From the NCBI GenBank assembly GCA_017516485.1, contig JAFXCH010000049.1, positions 40,910 through 104,909 on the forward strand: a stretch of 64,000 nucleotides of DNA, read 5' to 3'. Under the pieces are notes generated by a model. It saw nothing but the letters and a program-made list of their open reading frames with translations. It was not told where the DNA came from and ran no database searches. This document shows positions 40,835-50,104 of the stretch, in pieces. This DNA is from Clostridia bacterium. Its GTDB lineage: Bacteria; Bacillota; Clostridia; Oscillospirales; Acutalibacteraceae. Every line of letters begins with the position of its first letter. The first letter of the stretch is position 1. Position numbers and translations under genes: made by a program.

Positions 40835-42289
40835 TTATCTTCTGTAAAGGTAATTGAGTCTTTGCCAACGTTTTTTATCGATGGAATTCAACTGGTCGGC
40901 TGTTACGCGGTATTGCCAGTTGCCGTCAGCTTTACCGGGAATATTAAGTCGTGTATCCGAGCCGTAGCCGAGCAAATCCTGAATCGGAAGAATAACGGTA
41001 TCTGCGTGTGAGGCGAAAATCGTCTGAATAATGCTCTGATATCCGTTATTCCAATCGGGTGAGGTGTAACCGCAGTATTCGAGCATACCTCTGCGTGCAT
41101 CGTCCGAAAGCTCCCAAACATAGCCGAGCAGGGTATTGTTGTCGTGTGTGCCTGTGTATGCGATACAGTTATCGGTGTAGTTGTGAGGCTGATGAGGGTT
41201 ATCGTTATCGGAAAGGAAACCGAACTGGAATACTCTCATACCGGGGAAACCGCTGTATTCGACAAGGTCGATTACTTCCTTGGTAATATCGCCGAGGTCT
41301 TCTGCAATAATCAGCTTTTCGCCTGCAATCTCCTTTGCCATATCGACAAAGGCTTCACCGGGACCTTTAACCCATTTGCCGCTTTTTGCTGTTGTTGCGT
41401 TGCCGTCAACGCTCCAGTAGCTTTCAATTCCTCTGAAGTGGTCAATACGCACTGCATCAAACATTGTCAGGTTGTGGCTGAGCCTTGCACGCCACCAGCT
41501 GAAGTTGTCAGCCTTCATCTTTTTCCAGTCGTATATCGGGTTACCCCAAAGCTGACCTTCCTCGGCAAAATAATCAGGCGGTACACCTGCAACGCAGGAG
41601 GGCTTGTTTTCTTTGTCGAGCAGGAACTGTTCTTTGTTTGCCCATACGTCACAGCTGTCAAACGAAACGTAAATCGGAATATCGCCGATTATCTGTATGC
41701 CTTTGCTGTTGGCATAATCTTTGATTTCTGCCCACTGTATGAAAAACTGATACTGGATAAACTTCCACATAAAGAGTACATCTTCGTCAATTTCTTCTGT
41801 TTCCCAATCAGTCCAGGGCTTTTCATTATTCGCTTTTTTGAGTGCCATAAAACGGCAGAACTGCTCAAGATAAACGTTTTCTTTGATGAAGCTTTCTGTT
41901 TTCTCTCTGAGTGAAGCATCGGCACGCTTTGATGCATTCATAAGTACAGCAGTGCGAGTATGATAAAGCCTTACGTATTCACAGCTGTAAGGTGTCTGCT
42001 GACGGCAGGAGTCAAGCTCTTCTTTTGTCATCAGCCCCTGCTCATAAAGTGTGGGCAGGTCAACAAAATAAGGGTTGCCGCCGAAGGCTGAATATGATTT
42101 GTAGGGTGAGTTGCACTCGTCTACAAGGCAGAAGGGGAGCACTTGCCACATTGAAAAACCACAGTCTGAAAGAAAATCCACAAACTGCTTTGCCTCTTTG
42201 CCGAAACTGCCGATTGAGTATTCGCCCGGCAGAGATGATATGTGCATCAGCACACCGCTTTTTCTTTTTTTGGTTTCTATGGTAATCAA
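40835..42289 (-). CDS. malQ: 4-alpha-glucanotransferase (GH77)
   Basis: A 484-aa amylomaltase that transfers alpha-1,4-glucan segments in maltodextrin and starch use. GH77 motifs: SGVLMHISSLPGEYSIGSFG at the N terminus, DIPIYVSFDSCDVWAN, VRIDHFRGIESYW (nucleophile Asp), IIAEDLGDIT (acid/base Glu), and YTGTHDNNT (third Asp). The start is unclear: the TTG at 42289 touches the only SD (GGAG, 42290-42293), while an ATA at 42280 lies nine bases after it. The next ATG would cut into the conserved N terminus. The gene stands alone, with a terminator of the arg operon upstream. Confidence 0.95.
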   Translation of the reverse strand: MITIETKKRKSGVLMHISSLPGEYSIGSFGKEAKQFVDFLSDCGFSMWQVLPFCLVDECNSPYKSYSAFGGNPYFVDLPTLYEQGLMTKEELDSCRQQTPYSCEYVRLYHTRTAVLMNASKRADASLREKTESFIKENVYLEQFCRFMALKKANNEKPWTDWETEEIDEDVLFMWKFIQYQFFIQWAEIKDYANSKGIQIIGDIPIYVSFDSCDVWANKEQFLLDKENKPSCVAGVPPDYFAEEGQLWGNPIYDWKKMKADNFSWWRARLSHNLTMFDAVRIDHFRGIESYWSVDGNATTAKSGKWVKGPGEAFVDMAKEIAGEKLIIAEDLGDITKEVIDLVEYSGFPGMRVFQFGFLSDNDNPHQPHNYTDNCIAYTGTHDNNTLLGYVWELSDDARRGMLEYCGYTSPDWNNGYQSIIQTIFASHADTVILPIQDLLGYGSDTRLNIPGKADGNWQYRVTADQLNSIDKKRWQRLNYLYRR

Positions 42290-42326
42290 CTCCGATTTAT
42301 ATTATATGTTGTCTGCTTGATGATAA

Positions 42327-42362
42327 TAAAAACCCGTATGGTATTGTAAGTACCGTACGGGC
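42327..42362 (-). terminator. Terminator of the arg operon
   Basis: On the - strand GCCCGTACGGTA pairs with TACCATACGGGT (two wobble positions) and is followed by TTTTTATT, eight bases past the argD stop. Confidence 0.8.
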
Positions 42363-42370
42363 TTACTTAT

Positions 42371-43546
42371 TTAATCTTCTATTGCTGATTTGAGCCTTTC
42401 AAGGCCAAGGTCAATTTCTTCTCTTGTGATATTAAGCGGAGGAAGCAGACGCACAAGTGTTTTTGCGGTCAGGCATATAACACCGTTTTTAATACCTTCT
42501 TTGACTACATCAGCACCTGATTTGCCCTCAACTTCAATACCAATCATCATACCCATACCGCGTATGGATTTGACATTTTTGAAGCCTGATACCTTTTCGC
42601 GGATGTATTCGCCGTTAGCTCTTACATTCTCGAGGAATGCTTCGTTGTTAACCTTGTCGAGCACATAGCTTGCACCTGCACATACAATCGGATTACCGCC
42701 GAAGGTTGAACCGTGTGTGCCTCCGGTCATAACACCGCTGAGTGCTTCGCTGCAAAGGCAGGCGCCAATCGGAAGTCCGCCGCCAAGACCTTTTGCAAGT
42801 GTTACAACATCGGGCTTGATGCCGTAGTTTTCGTGTGCAAGGAGCTTGCCCGTTCTGCCGATACCTGTCTGTACTTCGTCAATGATTACGAGCAGGTCTT
42901 TTTCTTTTGCAAGGGCACAAACTTCGTTAACAAAGTCTTTTTCAAGCGGAATAACGCCGCCCTCGCCCTGAATCATTTCCATCATGACTGCACAGGTCTT
43001 GTTGTTAATTGCTTTCTTTATCTGCTCAATATCCTTTTCGCAGTATACAAAGCCTGCGTTATAGGGAGCGAAGCAATCGGGATGAAGTGCATCCTGGCCT
43101 GTTGCGGTGAGTGTGGACATTGTTCTGCCGTGGAACGAGCTGAGAAGAGTGATAATTTCGTATCTGCCCTCACCGTATTTGTCAAAGCTGTATTTGCGTG
43201 CAATCTTGATTGCGCACTCGTTAGCCTCTGCACCGGAGTTGCCGAGAAATACCTTTGAGAAGCCTGTTGCTTTCGTAAGCTTTTCGGTGAAGAGAGCTGT
43301 TGCGTCGGTATAATAAAGGTTGCTTATGTGACTGAGTTTGTGAGCCTGAGTAGAAACAGCATCTGCCCAGCCTTCGTCGGCATATCCCAGGCAGTTTACA
43401 CCTATACCCGATGTGAAGTCAATATATTCTCTGCCGTCAAAGTCTGTTGCAACGGCACCTTTACCGCTTGCTATACCGAGGTCGTAGCGGCCGTAGGTAG
43501 GCATAGCGGAGAAATTATTTATTTCTTTAATCTGTTCAAAATTCAT
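42371..43546 (-). CDS. argD: Acetylornithine aminotransferase
   Basis: A 391-aa class III PLP aminotransferase that makes N-acetylornithine from the semialdehyde. Motifs: SGAEANECAIKIAR (phosphate binding), SSFHGRTM, IIDEVQTGIGRTG (PLP Asp), and VVTLAKGLGGGLPIGA with the Schiff-base Lys. The frame extends 26 codons upstream, but the ATG at 43546 has AAAGGA upstream and the usual MNFEQIKEI start. It is the last gene of the arg operon, 184 bp after argB. Confidence 0.95.
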   Translation of the reverse strand: MNFEQIKEINNFSAMPTYGRYDLGIASGKGAVATDFDGREYIDFTSGIGVNCLGYADEGWADAVSTQAHKLSHISNLYYTDATALFTEKLTKATGFSKVFLGNSGAEANECAIKIARKYSFDKYGEGRYEIITLLSSFHGRTMSTLTATGQDALHPDCFAPYNAGFVYCEKDIEQIKKAINNKTCAVMMEMIQGEGGVIPLEKDFVNEVCALAKEKDLLVIIDEVQTGIGRTGKLLAHENYGIKPDVVTLAKGLGGGLPIGACLCSEALSGVMTGGTHGSTFGGNPIVCAGASYVLDKVNNEAFLENVRANGEYIREKVSGFKNVKSIRGMGMMIGIEVEGKSGADVVKEGIKNGVICLTAKTLVRLLPPLNITREEIDLGLERLKSAIED

Positions 43547-43566
43547 ATCTTCTGTCCTTTTAGTAA

Positions 43567-43599
43567 TCGCTGATAAAATTGTTGTATGATTATCAGCGA
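43567..43599. repeat. Inverted repeat between argB and argD
   Basis: TCGCTGATAA (43567-43576) pairs with TTATCAGCGA (43590-43599). TTCAAAAA/TTTTTGAA and CGCTGAG/CTCAGCG pairs follow up to the argB stop, so this 184-base gap holds three consecutive hairpins that could process or partly terminate the mRNA. Confidence 0.55.
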
Positions 43600-43730
43600 G
43601 ATGTTTTTTCGATAGGATATTCAAAAAGCGCAGGCAATACTTTGTGTATTAACGAGCATTTTTGAATAATTATAGCGGGAAAAGAGCCGCTGAGAATTAT
43701 GCATTCGATTTTACTCAGCGATTACCCTTA

Positions 43731-44579
43731 TTAACGGAACATTGTACCGATACCTGCATCGGTCAGAAGCTCGATGAGGATAGAGTGTTCAATTCTGCCG
43801 TCCATAATAATTGCGTGCTTTACACCGCGTCTGACAGCTTCGACACAGCAATCAACCTTGGGAATCATACCGCCCTTGATGATGTTCTGCATCTTGAGTG
43901 CGGGTACTTCGCTGACATTAAGCTCTTTGATAAGTGTGCTTTCGTCATCTTTGTCACGGAGCAGACCTGTGATATCTGTCATAAGTATAAGGTTTTCTGC
44001 ACCGAGTACTGCTGCGATGCGTGAAGCTGCAAGGTCAGCGTTTACATTGTATGTGTGATCGCCACCTGCAACGGAAGAAATAACGGGAATATAGCCGCTG
44101 TTGAGTACGTCGAGCACGGGTTGGATGTTGATATCGGTAATATCGCCAACATAGCCTATATCTTTCTCACGGTGCTTTACAGCCTTGATCATACCGCCGT
44201 CAATACCGCAAAGGCCTATTGCCTTGCCGCCTTTCTGCTCAAGCAGTGCAACAAGGTCTTTGTTTACCTTGCCTGCAAGTACCATCTGTACTATTTCCAT
44301 TGTCTCTTCGTCAGTGTAACGCAGACCGTCAACAAACTTGCTTTCTTTATTAATCTTTTTAAGCATATCGTTGATTTCGGGACCGCCGCCGTGCACAAGC
44401 ACAACCTTGATGCCGACAAGTGAAAGGAGAACGATATCCTCCATAACAGCTTGCTTGAGGTCTTCGTTAATCATTGCGTTGCCGCCGTATTTGATTACGA
44501 CGATTTTGTTGTAATATTTCTGGATGTAGGGGAGAGCCTGCACCAGAATCTGTGAACGGTCAAAATTTGAAACTTCCAT
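43731..44579 (-). CDS. argB: Acetylglutamate kinase
   Basis: A 282-aa amino acid kinase that phosphorylates N-acetylglutamate. Motifs: VVIKYGGNAM near residue 28, VLVHGGGPEIN near 60, and NLILMTDITGLLRDKDD near 195. The N-terminal helix before the first strand is of the length seen in arginine-inhibited hexameric enzymes, so feedback inhibition by arginine is plausible. AAGAGGT lies before the ATG. It begins 10 bp after argJ. Confidence 0.95.
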   Translation of the reverse strand: MEVSNFDRSQILVQALPYIQKYYNKIVVIKYGGNAMINEDLKQAVMEDIVLLSLVGIKVVLVHGGGPEINDMLKKINKESKFVDGLRYTDEETMEIVQMVLAGKVNKDLVALLEQKGGKAIGLCGIDGGMIKAVKHREKDIGYVGDITDINIQPVLDVLNSGYIPVISSVAGGDHTYNVNADLAASRIAAVLGAENLILMTDITGLLRDKDDESTLIKELNVSEVPALKMQNIIKGGMIPKVDCCVEAVRRGVKHAIIMDGRIEHSILIELLTDAGIGTMFR

Positions 44580-44589
44580 TTGTTACCTC

Positions 44590-45804
44590 TTATGAACGGT
44601 AGTCACCGTTGATTTTTACGTAGTCGTATGTAAGGTCACAGCCCCATGCGGTAGCCTCGGCACTGCCATCGGAAAGTGTAATGTCGATAATAATTTCGTT
44701 TTCGAGAAGAATTGTTTTTGCAATATCTTCGTCAAACTCAATGCCTGCACCGTTTCTACACACTGCAATAGTGCCCTTACAGCTCTTGAAGTCAACATCA
44801 ACGCCGTTGATGTCAAGGTCAGCACCTGAGTAACCGATTGCACAGAGTACTCTGCCCCAGTTAGCGTCGGCACCGAACATTGCAGCCTTGAGAAGTGAAG
44901 AGTTGATAACAGATTTCGCAACTGTCTTTGCGGTGGGGATATCCTTTGCACCCTTTACGCAGCATTCGATAAGCTTTGTTGCACCCTCACCGTCGCGGGC
45001 GATTTCGCGTGAAAGGTAACGAAGTGCCTCGAAAAGAGCTGCCTTGAATGTGTCGAATTCGGCACCCTCTTCTGTAATTTCACCGTTGCCTGCAAGACCT
45101 GATGCAAGGATTGAGCACATATCATTGGTTGATGTGTCGCCGTCGACAGATACCATATTGAATGTGTCGCAGACAATAGCGTTGAGAGCTTTTTTGAGCA
45201 TATCTGCACTGATTGCGGCATCTGTTGTGAGGAAGCAGAGCATTGTTGCCATATTGGGCATAATCATACCGCTGCCCTTTGCCATACCGCCGATATGGCA
45301 GGTCTTGCCGTCAAGCTCAAACTTAACGCATACCTCTTTTTCGTGTGTGTCGGTTGTCATAATTGCAACTGCTGCACTGTGACCGCCGTCACGGCTTAAG
45401 CCGTCCTTAAGTGTACCCATGTGGCTTGCAATAGGCTCGATATTGATAGACGGGCCGATAACACCAGTTGATGCTACAACAACATCCTTTGCACTTATTC
45501 CGAGTGCATCTGCTGCAAGTGAACACATTGCCTCAGCCTTTTCGATTCCGTCTGCAGCACAGGTGTTTGCAATACCTGAGTTGCAGATTATTGCCTGAGC
45601 GATACCGTTTTCGAGGTTTGCGGCAGTAACTCTGTTTGGTGCACCTTTTACGAGGTTGCTTGTGTGCATTGCCGCAGCAGTGCAGGGCTTCTCGCAGTAA
45701 ACGAGTGCAAGGTCGTGCTTTGTTTTATTTTTTCTGATACCGCAGTGGACAGAGTTTGCAACAAAGCCAAGCGGTGTGGTAACTGTTCCTTTAATAAATT
45801 CCAT
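44590..45804 (-). CDS. argJ: Bifunctional ornithine acetyltransferase / N-acetylglutamate synthase
   Basis: A 404-aa ArgJ. It moves the acetyl group from acetylornithine to glutamate, closing the acetyl cycle. The autocleavage site is visible in KGSGMIMPNMATMLCF, where Thr becomes the nucleophile of the beta chain. ANWGRVLCAIGYSG and the DLTYDYVKINGDYRS C terminus are typical. CAAGGAG precedes the ATG. With ArgJ present, argA and argE are not needed, and none is seen here. Whether it also makes acetylglutamate from acetyl-CoA cannot be told from sequence alone. Confidence 0.95.
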   Translation of the reverse strand: MEFIKGTVTTPLGFVANSVHCGIRKNKTKHDLALVYCEKPCTAAAMHTSNLVKGAPNRVTAANLENGIAQAIICNSGIANTCAADGIEKAEAMCSLAADALGISAKDVVVASTGVIGPSINIEPIASHMGTLKDGLSRDGGHSAAVAIMTTDTHEKEVCVKFELDGKTCHIGGMAKGSGMIMPNMATMLCFLTTDAAISADMLKKALNAIVCDTFNMVSVDGDTSTNDMCSILASGLAGNGEITEEGAEFDTFKAALFEALRYLSREIARDGEGATKLIECCVKGAKDIPTAKTVAKSVINSSLLKAAMFGADANWGRVLCAIGYSGADLDINGVDVDFKSCKGTIAVCRNGAGIEFDEDIAKTILLENEIIIDITLSDGSAEATAWGCDLTYDYVKINGDYRS

Positions 45805-45837
45805 TGATTTGTTACTCCTTGAGTAGCGTTTGATTAA

Positions 45838-46875
45838 TTAAAATGCAGGGGGGATAAGGTTGAGTCCTGCGTTTTCTTCAAGACCCATAATCAGGTTCAT
45901 ATTCTGAATTGCCTGACCTGCGGCACCTTTGACCATATTGTCGATTGTTGATACAACAATCAGCGTGCCTGTGCGTGAGTCGATATGAAGAGAAATATCA
46001 CACATATTTGTGAACTTAACGTTTCTGAGGTTGGCTGTTGCACCGTCGGGAAGCACGCGAACAAACTGCTCGTCAGCATACTTTGTTTCGTAGGCTTTGC
46101 GAATCTGTTCCTTGGTAACTCCTTCTTTAAGTTTGAGGTACATTGTAGATACGATACCTCTGTTTACAGGCAGAAGATGAGGGACAAATGTGACCTTAAT
46201 CTTCTTACCGCCGAGCTTTGAAAGAGTCTGCTCGATTTCGGGTGTGTGGCGGTGCATACCTACCTTGTAGGGTGAGAATGCCTCGTTACAGTCGGGGTAG
46301 TGAGTTGTCTGGCTGAGACCTCTGCCTGCACCTGTTACACCTGACTTTGAGTCGATTATAACGCTGTCGGTTTCGACAAGGTCATTGATAATTGCCGGAG
46401 CAAGACCAAGTGCCGCAGACGTCGGGTAACAGCCGGGGTTGGCAATTACGCTTACGCCTTCTGCTTTGTCTCTGAAAAGCTCGGGTACGCAGTAAACAGC
46501 CTCTTTATGTATCTCGGGTTTGTCAAAAGGTTTCTGGTACCATTCGGTGTATTCTTCTTCGCTTTCAAGGCGGAAGTCTGCACCAAGGTCAATGAATTTT
46601 CTGCCCTTTTCAAGACACTCTGCTGCAAGCGGCTCTGAAAGGCCGTGAGGCAGGCAGGCAAAAACAACGTCGCTCATATCAACAGCTTCACTCTGGTTGA
46701 TACATACCTTGTCGCAAAGACCGAGGAATGATGGATATATGTCGCTCAGCTTCTGGCCTTCAAAGCTCTTGGAGCAAAGGGCAGTCAGCTCAACGTCGGG
46801 ATGATTGAGGAGAAGGCGTACAAGCTCAGCACCTGCATAGCCTGTTGCGCCGATAACGGCAACTTTGATTTTCAT
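45838..46875 (-). CDS. argC: N-acetyl-gamma-glutamyl-phosphate reductase
   Basis: A 345-aa NADPH-dependent reductase. The Rossmann start is IGATGYAGAELVRLL, the catalytic Cys is in IANPGCYPTSAALGLAP near residue 148, and the HRHTPEIEQ motif (about 210) completes the active site. Length is standard. AAGGAAAGAT precedes the ATG, 22 bp after argH. Confidence 0.96.
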   Translation of the reverse strand: MKIKVAVIGATGYAGAELVRLLLNHPDVELTALCSKSFEGQKLSDIYPSFLGLCDKVCINQSEAVDMSDVVFACLPHGLSEPLAAECLEKGRKFIDLGADFRLESEEEYTEWYQKPFDKPEIHKEAVYCVPELFRDKAEGVSVIANPGCYPTSAALGLAPAIINDLVETDSVIIDSKSGVTGAGRGLSQTTHYPDCNEAFSPYKVGMHRHTPEIEQTLSKLGGKKIKVTFVPHLLPVNRGIVSTMYLKLKEGVTKEQIRKAYETKYADEQFVRVLPDGATANLRNVKFTNMCDISLHIDSRTGTLIVVSTIDNMVKGAAGQAIQNMNLIMGLEENAGLNLIPPAF

Positions 46876-46897
46876 AGTTTATCTTTCCTTATCAGGG

Positions 46898-48208
46898 TTA
46901 TTTCTTGATTCTGTTGTTTACGCAGGTTTCAAGCTTGATAGCCTCGTAAACGTCTTCGCCGAACAGCTCGCAAACGCTCTGATACTTTTCAAGGGGCAGT
47001 GTTTCGAGTGTCAGCTTTTCTTTGATGCAGAGAGCTACAAGCTCGCCTGTTGCCTTATATGCATCGCGGAAGGGGAGGCCCTTGCCTACAAGATAGTCTG
47101 CACAGTCGGTAGCATTGATGAATCCTTCTGCTGCAGCACGACGCATATTTTCAGGGATTACTTTCATAGTTTCAATCATCGGGTCAAGTGCTGTCATACA
47201 CATCTTGACTGTGTCGATTGCATCGAAAATAGCTTCCTTGTCTTCCTGCATATCTTTGTTATATGCAAGGGGAAGACCCTTCATAGCTGTAAGCAGTGCC
47301 ATAAGGTCACCGAATACTCTGCCTGACTTACCTCTGATAAGCTCAGCGATATCGGGATTTTTTTTCTGCGGCATAATGCTTGAGCCTGTTGAGAATGCAT
47401 CGTCAAGCTCAACAAATTTGAATTCCCATGAGCACCAGAGAATAATCTCTTCACAAAGACGTGAAAGGTGCACCATAAGGATTGAGAGTGCGGAAGCAAT
47501 TTCAAGGCAGAAGTCTCTGTCTGAAACGCCGTCGAGTGTGTTTTCAACTACACCGTCAAAGCCGAGAAGCTGTGCGGTCATAGCACGGTTTATGGGGTAG
47601 GTTGTGCCTGCAAGAGCACCGCTGCCAAGCGGTGAATAGTTCATTCGTGCCTTTGCATCTGCAAGTCTGCCCATATCACGCTCAAGCATACTCACGTAAG
47701 CGGAAAGCTGCATACAGAATGTGATTGGCTGTGCACGCTGAAGGTGAGTGTAGCCGGGCATAATTGTGTTTTCGTTTTCATGTGCCTTGTTGAATATTGT
47801 ATCTGTCAGGTGACGGAGCATATCCATAACCTCTTCGCATTCTTTGCGGAGAGTAAGGCGGATGTCGGTTGCAACCTGGTCATTACGGCTGCGGCCTGTG
47901 TGCAGGCGTTTGCCTGCATCACCTATACGGGCGGTGAGGGTTTGTTCGATAAAGGTGTGGATGTCTTCTGCATCGGGGTCGATGAGAAGCTCGCCCGAAG
48001 AAATATCCTCCTTAATCTGCTTGAGACCGTTTATAATTTTTTCGCAGTCCTCAACGGGGATAATACCCTGAGTGCCGAGCATTACTGCGTGTGCGATTGA
48101 GCCGTCAATATCTTCGCGGTACATACGGCTGTCGAATTTTATTGAAGAGTTGAAGTCGTTTGTTCTCTTGTCAGCTTCCTTTGCGAAGCGTCCTGCCCAG
48201 AGTTTCAT
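46898..48208 (-). CDS. argH: Argininosuccinate lyase
   Basis: A 436-aa enzyme that splits argininosuccinate to arginine and fumarate. The fumarase-superfamily signature GSSIMPQKKNPD is near residue 272, and TGRSRNDQVATD and GYTHLQRAQPI are further active-site motifs. It is the second gene of the operon, 84 bp after argG. A short weak hairpin (GGGCGGAGA/TCTCCGCCC, 48253-48273) lies between them. Confidence 0.96.
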   Translation of the reverse strand: MKLWAGRFAKEADKRTNDFNSSIKFDSRMYREDIDGSIAHAVMLGTQGIIPVEDCEKIINGLKQIKEDISSGELLIDPDAEDIHTFIEQTLTARIGDAGKRLHTGRSRNDQVATDIRLTLRKECEEVMDMLRHLTDTIFNKAHENENTIMPGYTHLQRAQPITFCMQLSAYVSMLERDMGRLADAKARMNYSPLGSGALAGTTYPINRAMTAQLLGFDGVVENTLDGVSDRDFCLEIASALSILMVHLSRLCEEIILWCSWEFKFVELDDAFSTGSSIMPQKKNPDIAELIRGKSGRVFGDLMALLTAMKGLPLAYNKDMQEDKEAIFDAIDTVKMCMTALDPMIETMKVIPENMRRAAAEGFINATDCADYLVGKGLPFRDAYKATGELVALCIKEKLTLETLPLEKYQSVCELFGEDVYEAIKLETCVNNRIKK

Positions 48209-48292
48209 TACATTTTTCCTGCCTTTTATTATGTTCGAAAAAAAACAACATTCGGGCGGAGAATCTCTCCGCCCTTGATTTTATTATTTAAA

Positions 48293-49516
48293 TTACTTGT
48301 TACGCTCTGCTTCGAGGATTGCACGAACCTTGATCGGAAGACCGAAGAGGTTGATGAAGCCTGCGGAATCCTTCTGGTCGTAAACCTCGTCTGCATCGAA
48401 TGTTGCGAAGTCCTCACTGTAAAGTGTGTAGGGAGAAGTTACGCCTGCGTTGATCATATTGCCCTTGTAGAGCTTGAGCTTAACATCGCCTGTAACAGTT
48501 TCCTGAGTCTTGTCAACAAATGCACTGAGTGCCTCACGAAGGGGAGTGTACCACTGACCGAAGTAAACGAGCTCTGCAAAACGGAGAGCAACCATCTCTT
48601 TGTAATGCTGTGTATCACGGTCGAGAGTGATTGTCTCAAGTACCTGATGTGCTTTGTAGAGGATGGAGCCTGCGGGATTCTCGTAAACACCACGGGACTT
48701 CATACCGACAAGTCTGTTTTCAACAAGGTCGCAAAGACCGATGCCGTTTGCACCGCCGATTTCGTTGAGCTTTGTTATCATCTCAACACCGCCCATCTTG
48801 ACACCGTCAAGAGCTACGGGAACACCCTTTTCGAAGGAGATTGTAACATATGTGGGCTTGTCGGGAGCTGCTTCGGGAGCTACGCCCATTTCAAGGAAGC
48901 CTTCCTTGAGATACTGAGGCTCGTTTGCGGGATCCTCAAGGTCGAGACCTTCGTGTGAAAGGTGCCAGAGGTTCTTATCCTTTGAATAGTTTGTCTCACG
49001 GTTAATCTTAAGGGGAATGTTGTGAGCCTCTGCGTACTCGATTTCTTCTTCACGGGATTTGATATCCCAGATTCTCCAGGGAGCAATAATCTGCATATCG
49101 GGAGCAAATGCCTTGATAGCAAGCTCGAAACGAACCTGATCGTTACCCTTACCTGTACAGCCGTGGCAGATAGCGTCTGCGCCTTCAGCCTTTGCAATCT
49201 CAACAATTCTCTTAGCGATTACGGGACGAGCAAAAGATGTACCGAGGAGGTAATCCTTCTCGTAGACAGCACCTGCCTTGAGTGTGGGGAAGATGTATTC
49301 GTTTACGAATTCTTCCTGAAGGTTTTCGATGTAGAGCTTGGAAGCACCTGTCTTGATAGCCTTTTCTTCAAGACCGTCGAGCTCTGTGCCCTGACCGACG
49401 TCACCGGATACTGCGATAACTTCACAGTTGTTGTAGTTTTCTTTGAGCCAGGGGATGATGATAGATGTATCAAGACCGCCTGAGTAGGCAAGTACTACTT
49501 TTTTAATTTCTTTCAT
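48293..49516 (-). CDS. argG: Argininosuccinate synthase
   Basis: A 407-aa enzyme that joins citrulline and aspartate with ATP. The N-terminal P-loop is [24 protein letters not shown] and [19 protein letters not shown] are further hallmarks. It is the first gene of the leftward operon argG-H-C-J-B-D. The promoter is overlapped by ARG-box-like palindromes, so repression by an ArgR/AhrC protein is expected. AAGAGG precedes the ATG. Confidence 0.96.
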   Translation of the reverse strand: MKEIKKVVLAYSGGLDTSIIIPWLKENYNNCEVIAVSGDVGQGTELDGLEEKAIKTGASKLYIENLQEEFVNEYIFPTLKAGAVYEKDYLLGTSFARPVIAKRIVEIAKAEGADAICHGCTGKGNDQVRFELAIKAFAPDMQIIAPWRIWDIKSREEEIEYAEAHNIPLKINRETNYSKDKNLWHLSHEGLDLEDPANEPQYLKEGFLEMGVAPEAAPDKPTYVTISFEKGVPVALDGVKMGGVEMITKLNEIGGANGIGLCDLVENRLVGMKSRGVYENPAGSILYKAHQVLETITLDRDTQHYKEMVALRFAELVYFGQWYTPLREALSAFVDKTQETVTGDVKLKLYKGNMINAGVTSPYTLYSEDFATFDADEVYDQKDSAGFINLFGLPIKVRAILEAERNK

Positions 49517-49562
49517 GGTTTTTTCCTCTTTTCGGTAAAAATTAATTTTTATTCATACGATG

Positions 49563-49653
49563 TGTATTATTATACAACAAATATACAGAAAATCAACTGT
49601 ATTATTGCATAAATATACATCTTTTTATAACTTTTTTTGTGTAAATATGCATA
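49563..49653 (-). promoter_or_regulatory. arg operon promoter with ARG-box-like operators
   Basis: On the - strand TTGATT (49591-49596) and TATAAT (49569-49574) are 16 bases apart. Four 14-bp sites resemble the ArgR/AhrC consensus TGAATWWWWATTCA: TGTATTATTATACA (49563-49576, over the -10), TGTATTATTGCATA (49598-49611), TGCATAAATATACA (49606-49619) and TGTAAATATGCATA (49640-49653). The site over the -10 box is a perfect palindrome apart from its centre. Confidence 0.65.
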
Positions 49654-49657
49654 AACC

Positions 49658-50104
49658 TTATTGTCTGCCTGTTGAACCGAAGCCGCCTGAGCCTCTTTCA
49701 GTCTCGTCAAACTCTGTAACTTCAACAGCAGGTGCGGTGCATACAGGCATAACTACGAGCTGAGCAATTCTTTCACCGGGTTGAATTGTATAGCTCTCTT
49801 CATACTGGTTGATAAGACCTACACATATTTCACCTCTGTAGTCGCTGTCGACAACGCCGACACAGTTTACAGGAGCAAGACCGTGTTTGATTGCAAGACC
49901 GCTGCGTGCAAATATCATAGCGGCATAGCCGCAGTCCTCAAGAGCAATTGCAAGACCTGTGGGGATAAGAGCGTGACCGCCTTTGTCGAGTGTTATAGGC
50001 TCATCAATACAAGCACAAAGGTCAAGACCAGCACTGCCCGATGTTGCACGCTGGGGGATTCTTGCGTTTTCTCTCAGCTTCTTGAATTTGATTTGGGTTA
50101 TCAT
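49658..50104 (-). CDS. dut: dUTP diphosphatase
   Basis: A 148-aa trimeric dUTPase that converts dUTP to dUMP. All five motifs are present: GSAGLDLCA, ARSGLAIKHG, GVVDSDYRGEI, PGERIAQLVV and the C-terminal RGSGGFGSTG. Its ATG overlaps the thrS stop (TGATG), so the two are made from one transcript. The last base of its stop is close to the arg operators. Confidence 0.96.
   Translation of the reverse strand: MITQIKFKKLRENARIPQRATSGSAGLDLCACIDEPITLDKGGHALIPTGLAIALEDCGYAAMIFARSGLAIKHGLAPVNCVGVVDSDYRGEICVGLINQYEESYTIQPGERIAQLVVMPVCTAPAVEVTEFDETERGSGGFGSTGRQ

Noticed and set aside
41144-41914. 256-codon + strand frame opposite malQ
   Set aside because: Shadow of malQ: no ribosome site, Cys/Phe/Val-rich composition, and the opposite strand has the conserved enzyme.
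48253-48273. Terminator between argG and argH
   Set aside because: The hairpin is perfect, but the T run comes about ten bases later, and the operon clearly continues; at most a weak attenuator.
48275-48958. 227-codon + strand frame opposite argG
   Set aside because: Antisense shadow with Cys-rich low-likelihood composition.
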